The translations under genes and the position numbers were made by a program. This document shows, piece by piece, positions 35,649 to 44,830 of a stretch of DNA of 64,000 nucleotides. Below the pieces are notes generated by a model. That model worked only from the letters and a program-made list of their open reading frames with translations. It had not been told where the DNA came from and made no database searches. The DNA is from Cadophora sp. MPI-SDFR-AT-0126 (lineage: Eukaryota > Ascomycota > Leotiomycetes > Helotiales > Ploettnerulaceae), in contig JAGMVK010000019.1 of the NCBI GenBank assembly GCA_020747065.1, forward strand, positions 620,001 through 684,000, given 5' to 3'. Every line of letters starts with the position of its first letter. The first letter of the stretch is position 1.

Positions 35649-36922
35649 CTATTCATCGTCTTCGTCCTCGTCCTCGCTATCGCTGTCGCTATAGCTCTTC
35701 ACGGCTTTGCCCTTTCCTTTCCCCTTACCCTTCGACTTGTTATTAGACTTCTTCACCTTCTTAGTCTTGCCACTACTCTTCCTTGTAGTATGTGGCTGCT
35801 TGCGCTTTCCGTTCGCCGCAGCGATCTTCTCCGACTCGGTCTCCGGATCCTGTAACTCCTCTTCATCATCCGAGGACTCAACCTCAGAAGTCTCTCCTGC
35901 CAGAGCCTCTGCCTCCAGACCCATGGTCTCATTCCATCTTGCCGTCTGAGCCTTGATGGCACCCAATGTGCGCCTCGAATATGTTAGCACAAGCTACGTT
36001 GTATGCGGAGATAGAATGTACTTACCATGGAGCCAAGCGCTCTTCATCAAGATACTCCTTGTCGCCGATCAACTGTGAAACCAGAAGCTCATCTGTGCCC
36101 TGGATCTGTCCACGCATAGTCGTGTTGTAGTTGTTGGTCAAGCGCTTCCACCGAACAAAAGCACTGTTCTCCAGGTCCTTCTTCATCAACTTCACCACAA
36201 GGTTCTTCTCGCTGACTACCCAGTGATCACGAGGCTTTCTCTTGACACCGAAGTAGCGCTTGAAGATCTGAGCGCGCCATTGATTGAGCTTTGAAAGGCT
36301 AGCTGCAGAATCCCAGGATGGCTCATCATGATTGTCCAACCAATTGTAGGGTTTGGTGCTGTGGTAGTCCCATTTGTCGCGCTTGTAAGGATTTGGCTTC
36401 TCGAAATCAATCTGGAACTTGTACTTCGACTTGTCTGGAGTGCCGTGACGAGCAAAGCTCATGTCCAAGGAGGGATCCTTGATGGCTCTGACTCCTGGTG
36501 AGTTCTTCTCAACTAGCTTGCGTGGAAGAGGATCGGTTGGGACTGGTTTGATTGATGGTCGAATGTCAGGAGGCTGAGAATCGTCAATAAGCTATTGATG
36601 GACGCGATTCAGATACTGGAGAACTTGCCGTGATATACGTGAAGCTTTGAAGCATACGGCCGGTAGAGAGCATGGTATCATCAGATCTGCGATCAGCATC
36701 CACCAGCGCGTTTATGGCATCTCTCAAACCAGAACTGACTTTCATCTGGATTGCAACTCTAGTAACGGTCGCCTTTCGTTCGTCACTCAAAGCCCGCAAC
36801 TTCATGCTATTTCCAAAGCCTTTCTTGTACTCGTTCATTGCCAGAGCTAGAAATCGAACATCTCTCGAGGCAGTCAGGTCGTAACCGCTGAAGAGAGGGG
36901 TGTTATGCTGGTTCTCGGCCAT
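35649..36922 (-). CDS. Gene G: Myb/SANT-like family protein with N-terminal helical module
   Basis: Function unknown. Three exons on the minus strand (36922-36629, 36573-36026, 35973-35649) give 388 residues. Exon 1 is the helical module (YDLTASRDVRFLALAMNEYK, RDAINALVDADRRSDD) shared with genes F and H. Intron 1 (36628-36574) has a GC donor, GCAAGT, and CTCAG acceptor; the only nearby GT donor, GTATAT, breaks the frame. The core has EPSWDSAASLSKLNQ, WRAQIFKRYFGVKRK, W216 in DHWVVSEKNLVVKLMK and W240 in RWKRLTNNYNTTMRG (24-residue spacing), then RLAPWRTLGAIKAQTARW as in gene F. The tail combines Lys-rich repeats (KKVKKSNNKSKGKGKGKGK) with a terminal Ser/Asp/Glu run. Confidence 0.75.
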
Positions 36923-37453
36923 TTTGAGGAATGGGATAGAGTAAGTTTGGTTGGTGAGTTGTGTAAGGATTGAGTTGCGCGTTGGTATGTCTGTATTAGA
37001 AAATAGCGTTTGAGTCTGTGTTGTGAACTTCCCTCGAAGATGAACGCGTCGAAAGGCGGAGTCACATCAAAGATAAGAAGAAAACATCAGAACCGAACGT
37101 CCAGCAAGGAGGCAGATTTCGTCCTCAGGCACGACCTTGTCGCATTGGCTATTTTCATGCCTAACTAGGAAATAGGAATAGAAACATAGAATCCAAGTGA
37201 AGGAATTTTTCGCTTGTTCTCTGATGGCTGTAGCAATGAGCTCTCATACGCTAGTAAGCCAATGGCAAAGAATAAACAGCAATTGCAGAATACACAAATG
37301 AAGGAAGGGAATCCAATCATACTTCATTACAATCATCCCTGGGTATCAAACTCTTGCCGCCGAATGCAAATGACGTCCTCCCCAGGTCCGCAAATAATTA
37401 TAGGCCACTTTTGATGCTCGAATCTCATGGAGAAGCGACATCAGGCCATACAA
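36923..37453. other. Intergenic between SPC34 and gene G
   Basis: 531 bases: the gene G promoter and SPC34 3' region, both on the minus strand. No gene seen. Confidence 0.5.
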
Positions 37454-38278
37454 TCATCTCAACAATCCGCCCAGATCTTTCTCCATTCCCTTCACCCTCG
37501 CCTCCAATTCCTCCTTCTTCCGCTCTAATTCCTTTATTTCCTCCTCTTCAGCTCTCAAATCTTCCTCTGTAACCTCAATCTCTTCCTCTCTCCCACCAAA
37601 TCCCGCTTCTCCTTCCATATCCTCGTCCTCAAATTCCTCATCATCTTCATCTCCCGGTGTGCCACCCCTGTTTATCCTCTCCAGATCCCTCATCTGCCTC
37701 CGCACCTTCTCCTCATAGAACTCCAACCCCCCAAGAATCTGCACATATCGTTTCCTGAGCCCCTGTATCCGTTCCGGCACACCAGCGACGCTATACACAT
37801 TGTTCAACTTCTCCGCACCCCGCAGCAGAACCTCGATGTCGATCTCGCCCTTCCCTTCTGTCTTCCGAACTTCGTTGTGAAGTTCTGCGCCAAGGACTGC
37901 TGCTACAGCTGTGTTTCTGCGAGGGGCGCGAGAGCCGATTGCTGTGCCTGCTGTTACTTCTCCTTGCGCGACGTTGAAGACGGTTTGTCGGCGCGAGGAT
38001 GGTGCAGGGTCTGGGTAGGGCGTGCTTGCTGTGCTGTGCGTTTGTGGTGGAGGTACGGAAAAGAGCGCGCGTTCATGAGGTTCGGTATCTCGTATCAGGG
38101 AGGTGATGTCGGGTGTGGAAAGCAGGGCATTGGTGAAGATCTTGGGCGGGGGGAATCTGATGGCGGGGTTAGTGAGGGGTGTTTCCTCCTACGAATTGGG
38201 GCTCAGGACTTACGGTAGCGTTGCAATGGATTCTGCTGAGAGTGCTATTTGCTCGAGATGTCGTTCCAGGAGTGACAT
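37454..38278 (-). CDS. SPC34: DASH/Dam1 complex subunit Spc34
   Basis: Subunit of the fungal DASH ring complex that couples kinetochores to microtubule plus ends. Two exons on the minus strand, 38278-38214 and 38156-37454, give 255 residues. The N-terminus MSLLERHLEQIALSAESIAT followed across the intron by PFPPPKIFTNALL and DITSLIRDTEPHERALFSV is the family signature. The C-terminal half is coiled coil (RYVQILGGLEFYEEKVRRQM, then a long Glu/Lys helix ending KGMEKDLGGLLR) with an acidic interruption, and is expected to pack with other Dam1 subunits. Length is within the usual range. It marks the conserved edge of the lineage-specific block. Confidence 0.9.
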
Positions 38279-39338
38279 GGTTGTGATGTGGTGTGGATGT
38301 TAGTTGGGAGACTTGAAGAGTTGTTTGGGTTGACGCGTTTGGAGGAAGTCGCGATCAGTTTCATGGCACGTGACTGTTTGTTGACTTCGCGAAATTTGGT
38401 CCAATGTTGTAGCGGCAGAAGGCGTCAAAATGCTAACATTTGTGCGGCTTCTCATTTTAGTTGTGTGCAGATGGACCTTGGAATGTTGTGAGTAATGCCT
38501 TCTCAGCAGAATGATTTCGACCGCGAGTGTCTACTAAAATGCATCGACTGTGTGTGTGGAGCGGGAAGGATTCGAATCACCTTCTCCAAAAGTCTTCTCT
38601 CCAGCAATGACCCAACCTGTGACATCTGTAGGGCATCCATATATTCAGGCTGTGAGACAACCCTTTGATGCGCTACAGCAAGTTTTCCGGGCCTCTGACC
38701 TGATTCCGGCTGTCTGTTCCCGAAGACCATTTCGAATAAGAGGTTCGGACTGTGGGAATCACGGAGGGCAGATTACGAGGTGACGTCAAACGGAACCATT
38801 CCGAAGAACAAAGGACGAGAAGTGGAGCGCCTAAGAAAGTTGTCAAAGGACGGCGATATCAATCTGATGAAAGAAACGTAGGATTTCGGAGACTAGCGAT
38901 ATTTAGATCGATGCTGAATGTAGGGTGAGCTTCGAGATGCATCATAGGAATGCAGGTGGCGAGGAAGGATTCGTCGATCTGTTCTCTGATACTCTTGGTG
39001 GCTAACTACTGTTTCAATCAGTCAAGTCGTCAACAAACGCAAGCACGAGCACAAAACTAAAGATAAAATAAGTTCAATACAGTATTGACCTATCCTACGC
39101 AGAATAGGTCCGTCAGGATTCTGCCTCGCAAAAAGCTCGAAATACAAATGAAATCAAATTCAAAGATAATTCATCCAAAACTTAAATAATTTCAGCTCAA
39201 TAAGAATGTCATTGCTACAAAGTGGTTTCATGCAACTAACTCAACCAAAGGCAGAGCTCACCCAGCCCTGACATGCCTTGTTCATCCTTTTTGGGGGCTT
39301 CCGTGTTGCTATACTTCTGCCAATCTGCCCTATCAACT
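38279..39338. other. Intergenic between SPC34 and the aminotransferase gene
   Basis: 1.06 kb holding the SPC34 promoter and the downstream region of the aminotransferase gene. A GATTCGAATC palindrome near 38570 looks like a tRNA T-loop, but flanking stems do not pair. No gene called. Confidence 0.45.
38367..38372. promoter_or_regulatory. CACGTG E-box upstream of SPC34
   Basis: GGCACGTGACT lies 89 bases upstream of the SPC34 start codon. It is the core of the fungal Cbf1/bHLH site. Cbf1 also acts at yeast centromeres, but here only its promoter position can be stated. Confidence 0.35.
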
Positions 39339-40593
39339 TCATATTATTGGCATGTGTGCGAGAGTGGCAGTGTCTCCATTACAGCATTCTCCAATCGTAT
39401 CATTCGCCTGGATTTCATAACACCACCCGAAGTCGTCTGCTACCTTTCCAAACTGTACGTCCCTTAACGCCTCGATCAGCTTCAGACATATAGGCCCACC
39501 AGCTCTCTGGTCATCTGACATGTATACCACCATCTCAGAATCCTCCGAGTTTGACAAAACTCGAGCATGTGGGGGTAGTGCTGCTCGCGACTCAATCCCT
39601 TTCCGTGTGATGGACCGAATAGCAACCAGACCAACAGCAGTTCCAGCTCCAATGACCTCGGAGAAATTTGGAAGCTCTGTGTACGGGACTGGCCGCTTTT
39701 CTACTTTCCATCCCCAGCTGCGAGCTAGATGTTGGACGCTGTCGCTGGTAACGCTTTTGATGGCACATGGAGAGTCAGGTACGACGATAGTCACATCGCT
39801 AATATCTTCTCGAGGGCATAAAACTCCCAAAAACCCATATGAACTGAATTCATCTACTTCCTCATGCTTCGCACTGTCTAAGTGCAGTGTGATGCCAAAT
39901 CCTTGGCTCTTTGCCTGACCAGTCCAACGTACTACTCCGGCATAATTCCCACCCACTTTGGCATGGCCAACTCCCCTAGGTGCAGCACGATCAAACTCAT
40001 CCAAGATGAGAGCCTTGACTGGCTTTGTTGGAGGTACGCCAGATGAAGTTGGGAAAACATACACGCAAAACGTGCAGCTGTCTGGTGAGCTGGGGATGAA
40101 CATCGGACCGGATGTGAATAATAGAGGCCGGATGTACATGGCACAGCCGCTCTCATGAGGAGGGACATACTCGGCATTGAGAGCAACGGCTGCTCGACAT
40201 GCTTGCACAAACATCTCCTTGGGAACGGCAGGTAAGTCTATCACATTTGCTGAGTGCTGGAGTCGGAATGCATGGCGATCTGGGCGAAAGATTGTTATCC
40301 TGCTCGGAGTTCCTGCCATACGGAACGCCTTCAGTCCTTCGAAAGCATGTTGGCCATAGTTCAGACCCGGTGACAGGCCATGGATACGGAGACATGGATC
40401 AGAAACAAACTTCAGAGGCGTCCATCTATTGGTCGATTTATTCCAGGTTGATTCAACATGGCCGTTGACTGCAATAACGATAAGATTGGTGTCTATGTGT
40501 CGACTTGAGGTCTCACATACCTTCTTGGAATTGGATGTCTTCTAACGATGTCCAGTCGATATTGCTGGTGGGTGGCCGGGGGAACGACATCAT
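39339..40593 (-). CDS. Branched-chain amino acid aminotransferase-like protein (fold type IV PLP)
   Basis: Predicted PLP enzyme exchanging amino groups between amino acids and 2-oxo acids. Two exons on the minus strand, 40593-40521 and 40468-39339, give 400 residues, normal for fungal BCATs. The N-terminus has TSNIDWTSLEDIQFQ, then LNYGQHAFEGLKAFR and ITIFRPDRHAFRLQ, all characteristic. The Schiff-base lysine is K195 in GHAKVGGNYAG, E231 in LDSAKHEEVDEF is the probable pyridine-nitrogen ligand, and the phosphate-binding GTA is in EVIGAGTAVGLV. Unusual: the usual G-V/I-T-R turn reads SVTSDS (263-268), and the T-S-N motif after the glutamate reads SSYGF. No mitochondrial presequence is obvious. 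With the neighbouring methyltransferase and transporter this suggests a specialised-metabolism paralogue rather than the housekeeping enzyme. Confidence 0.85.
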
Positions 40594-41177
40594 ATTGTTA
40601 GATCACCTTCGAGAGGAGATTTTCGCGTTGAATTGCGAGATCAGGTAGGTTTGGGTAGTAATTGAGAGTTCATATCTAACACGGAACATGACTTGAATCA
40701 GCAAATCGCCTACCGCGTATGATTGTCTTATTGACACACCGCTCTCTAACGTTGCAAGAGTAGCACTCGGAAGTTCCTGCAGCTTCCTTGTATGTCGTTA
40801 CTTCTTGTAACGTAAAAGTTATCTCGTGGCCCCGTGTGCTACCTTGATTGGCAGATCTCACCACACAGCCTACCAGGAGTATCAAGGGGACCTCAGAAGA
40901 TGATTTTGGTCACAATACAGTAGCTCCTCGACAGGATCTAGCTCCGCTTACAGACTGTTGCTTCAGGGATCTTCAGCGTCTATGTAGCTTTGCACACTCG
41001 GACTAGTGTAGTCCCGGCAGCCGCCCGACGGATATTGTAGCGTCTGTAAACTTCAACAGATGCGCTGCCATTATCGCGTGTGTATGAACTGCATAAGCAG
41101 TAATTCTCAATAGAAGGCCCATAGCCAACAACTCATCAATAAAAGGAGTAATTACAGCCCCCCAGCGAGGCCATTTC
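40594..41177. other. Intergenic between methyltransferase and aminotransferase
   Basis: 584 bases between two genes in the same orientation, containing the aminotransferase promoter. No gene seen. Confidence 0.5.
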
Positions 41178-42296
41178 TCATGAATGCTCTAATTCAAACA
41201 CAGCAGACAGAGCCAGCGATTTGGTGAAGTGCTTTCTTATGCAACGCCACCCACCCTCCTCAAAGACGCCCTCCCAGTCCTCCATGGTCGGTAGACAAAC
41301 ATCCATCATAGCATGCCCCAACTCGAATCCGAGTGTAAACACTGGAACATTATCCTCTTTGACCGCATACTCTGAGCCGCCACTATCCAGAAGGCCGCGG
41401 AATGTGTCCCCGAGCAGAAAGCGTCTCGCCTTGGGAAAGGACTCGCGCAATCGCCTAAGTGTCTTGATGCAATTCTCTCGCGGCCAGAAATCATGGCCCA
41501 TGAGGAAGCAGGTGATAAGCTCAGCTTCTGCAAATTCAGGCTGGTAATTGAGGTCCCGTACATCTCCTTGGACGAAGGACAGTTTCCCGTCGAAACCGCA
41601 CTGGGCCACGTCCGCTGCCGCGACGTTGATCGCTGGAACAGCGATGTCGATTCCAAGCCCCTTGACTCCTGGATACCGATTCATAATCTGAGGTCCAGCT
41701 TAGTACTCTAATTAGAAGAATCTCATCCAATATCTTGCGAACATCTGAGCGCTAGAGGAACATACCTGCATGAGCCGTCCGCCACTACCGCAACCAAGAT
41801 CAACAACAGAGGAGAAGCTGAAATCCAACGTTTCCATGGCAGTCCAAAAAGCCGGATCCCAATACTGTTTGTTGATATCTCGACAAGCGTATGCAATCGC
41901 AGCTGCATCCCTGGTAAAGAAGTCGCCAACTCGATTTTCATTGCGCATCACGTAAGGCATTCGTGAGAAAAGATCCCCAGAGCCTATGCTCAACCAGTGG
42001 AATAGTGATTTTGTCCGAAATGCTTCGTCGAAGAGCCGGCCAGGCACGACGTGGTCCACGTCCTGGCCCGGTTCTCGTTCTACTACATGGACAGTGACAA
42101 GTGCGGTCATGAGGCGTTGTACTGAGCCGATGTGCAAATCGTGCTTCAGTGCGAACCTTTCTGCGTTGAGCTTTCCGCTACTCCTGAGCTCGGCGAGGAG
42201 ACCAATCTCCCAGGCGGTAGCAATGCCGGCTGCAGCGATGGCCGAGTTGAAAATAGTCGCTACTGCTCGCTCGGGATCAGCACAGGCCGAATTCAT
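41178..42296 (-). CDS. SAM-dependent methyltransferase, winged-helix type, possible 2-oxo acid C-methyltransferase
   Basis: Two exons on the minus strand, 42296-41766 and 41687-41178, give 346 residues. The N-terminal third is a helical/winged-helix dimerisation region (TAWEIGLLAELRSSGKL, LHIGSVQRLMTALVTVHVV). The Rossmann domain has motif I VVDLGCGSGGRLMQ (residues 164-177), D191 in GLGIDIAV for the SAM ribose, and GDVRDL. H242-D243 in FLMGHDFW and H302 in FELGHAMMD occur close to where, as I recall, the iron-dependent phenylpyruvate C-methyltransferase MppJ has its metal ligands (His243, Asp244, His295). That hints at beta-methylation of a 2-oxo acid, which the adjacent aminotransferase could then convert to an amino acid. 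This is inference; a plain O-methyltransferase remains possible. Confidence 0.8.
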
Positions 42297-43494
42297 GGTA
42301 AGTAAGTATTAGATATGTTGTCAGGAATAGAAAAGGTAAATGACCGTCCCTCCCTGACTCTGCTCAGGTGGGGTATTGGTGTGCAACTCCCTTTGACTTA
42401 AATGATTGAATTGAAGATGTAGAATGGAAATGATTTCCACAAGCAGGTTATCCCAAATTGATTCTGAAAGGCTGGGCGATCAACCCTTTGTACCGAAAAG
42501 AGAAATCAAACTTCGTTACTTTAGTGGTCCGACGTACACAATCTCATTACAGTATGCAGTGCTCGATGGCTTATCTTCACTTTGCTCAATTCGGCAATCC
42601 TCTGTCCAATGTACGTACAACAAGGAGATTACCACATTAATCGTAAATTTTTGACGAAAATGTGCTCGGTACAGTGCAGCATTTCTGTGATGCAGTGTAA
42701 GGCAAAGATGCCGAGGATATTCGCCATGATCAGACCGGAAGATTCGAGGTGAATGTAAGATGTAAATCGGAGCATTATCCAAGTTATTCTTTGAGCGAAA
42801 TGCGTTATAAGGGTTTCGTCCAAGGACTCGTCAACGACCGATTCATGCAAGTTGTGGGTGAGATTCACCATCGAGTAAATCCGTCAAGGAGACTTTCAAT
42901 GCTACGCGAAAACCCCTATTCGTCCCACTTTTAAGCGAGCCAAGGAAAACAAACCCCGAAGCTACACAAACCCGCCAGCTCGAGGGAAAAGGAGGCAATT
43001 ACAGCTCAAACCCCACCCCAACTCAAGACCTGCCCATACATTCGAGCGCTGACAAGTACTAGGGGTGACACGCGTCGATACTGCAGTTTCACGACAAAAA
43101 TTTTGCCCCACTTATGATCCCGATATGTAACTCAGAGCCGGACGAAGTGCATGCACTGCATCATGTCATTAGCTGGCACACATATCATGGGCGACATCTG
43201 GTAGATGATTGGTTAAAGAATTTCTGTGATCGGGAGCGAACTATTACCACCAGTGAATTGGCTTGCGGTCATTATTCTTGGCCGATACAGGAAGCAATGA
43301 CTTAATTCCGGCAACGAGATCATGTATTCTTGGCTGGATATTGGGCTTGCGTATTTACCTCGGCAAGGAGAACTTCAGCAAGCACTTCATAATCGTTTGA
43401 AATTGCTTTTGTACACTATCCTCAGTCTTTCCTCCATCACATCCCGGCCAAAGTCTCCAACGCCAGATCCACCCCACGAACCTCCATCACAACA
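42297..43494. other. Intergenic, divergent promoter region
   Basis: 1.2 kb between the methyltransferase (minus) and the small gene at 43495 (plus). Only short unsupported frames. Confidence 0.45.
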
Positions 43495-43941
43495 ATGACA
43501 TCCCCAAACTACGCCCCAATCCAAACCAAAGACTACCTCTCTCTCATAAGCCAATTCCCATCAGACGTCCCCATCACAGTCCTCCACCTCCTGCATTTTC
43601 ACCACTTGGCCATTTACCCACCCCAATCACCCTACGCCCCTCTCTCACCCATCTCCGGCCGCGACGCTTTCTACCAGCTCTACGTGCCCGCTGGTATTCT
43701 CGCTGCTCAAGAGGCTGATATCACGCCCGGGGAGACGAAATTGTTTTCCGGTACTGTCATGAATCTACGAAAGGACAATGGAACGCCGTGGGATGTGGTG
43801 ACTATGAGGACGTATAAGAGTTTTGGGGAGTATGCAACGTACCAGGCCAGTGAGATGTATAGGATAAGAGCAGTACCACATAGAGAGGCGGCGTTGAAGA
43901 ATTGGGAGGTGATGGTCTGTGTGGAGGGGGTGCATCCTTGA
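43495..43941 (+). CDS. Small conserved-looking protein of unknown function
   Basis: A single exon of 148 residues starts MTSPNYAPIQTKDYLSLISQ. Visible features are ITVLHLLHFHHLAIYPPQ, GRDAFYQLYVPAGILAAQEA, ETKLFSGTVMNLRKDNGTPW, VVTMRTYKSFGEYATYQASE and a closing NWEVMVCVEGVHP. The alternation of strands and helices and the F-x-A-YQ-S-xxY-x-x-A-xx-HR-AAL pattern suggest a ferredoxin-like dimeric alpha+beta barrel, as in DUF1330-type or monooxygenase-like small enzymes, at low confidence. No introns, signal peptide or membrane segments. It lies between the methyltransferase and the transporter and might belong to that group. Confidence 0.6.
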   Translation: MTSPNYAPIQTKDYLSLISQFPSDVPITVLHLLHFHHLAIYPPQSPYAPLSPISGRDAFYQLYVPAGILAAQEADITPGETKLFSGTVMNLRKDNGTPWDVVTMRTYKSFGEYATYQASEMYRIRAVPHREAALKNWEVMVCVEGVHP

Positions 43942-44830
43942 ATTGAAGGAGTAGATCTTGTTTCGTACTCTGAGATTGGGGGAGGTCTGCACGCAAAAGC
44001 TTTCTGCCAAACGTATGTAAGAATCGGGATTTAAAGGTGTAAATCGCTTGTGGAAAAAGCAGTATTCTGAGCTCCAGAAGTTGTTAATTAAGTCTTCTCA
44101 GCTCAAGCAAGAAACGCATTCTGCCATGGACGCACTGACTGGCTGTTCGGAAAGTGATACGTTAGTTCCGGATCTGTGGAACTATGAATTGCGAGTAAAC
44201 GATCTGTCGGTGATGCAACATAGATTGATACCGTCTTACCAAATAGGATGACGAGTTCGCACTGCTACAATCACGATCATTTGTGAAAGAACAAAATCTA
44301 CATCACCCATACAGAATCACACCAGCACATCAAACTTCTCCCAATCAAGCCACGGCTGATCGCCATCTCAGCTCTCTTGGTACGATTGTCGAGTCGCTTG
44401 GATCCCTTGCGAGTGCGGATGTACACATCGCCGATCCATTGGATGCGTTTTCGTGTTCGTCCAATAGACTGAGCTTTCCTCGGACCTTGCCGGTCTTGTC
44501 GTGACACGAGACCACGGACTCGGAATGATCAGTGATGAACAGGTAATGGCAAGCGAGCTTTTCGCCAGCCAGCCCCTTTCTCTACAAAGATTGACTCTTG
44601 GGGGAGGAGCGGTCAAGACTTTACCAGATCTCACCACAATTCGTATGACCAGTTCTGTAGCTATGGTCTTCATTTGAAAGGCATGGCACTTGAAAACTTG
44701 TCCGATATCACTCTTACATTCTATCTCACGAGAAGCTTTTCGTCATTTCCAGACAGGATTCGGCTCTGACGTCTTTAGCAGCAGAAGCAGGGAAAATCGG
44801 GTTTGGTTGAAAAAATAGCTGGTTATGGCC
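43942..44830. other. Intergenic, promoter of the MFS gene
   Basis: 889 bases. Short frames on both strands lack support. No gene called. Confidence 0.45.

Noticed and set aside
38565..38582. GATTCGAATC resembling a tRNA T-loop
   Set aside because: The T-stem bases on either side do not pair on either strand, and no D or anticodon arm is visible upstream.
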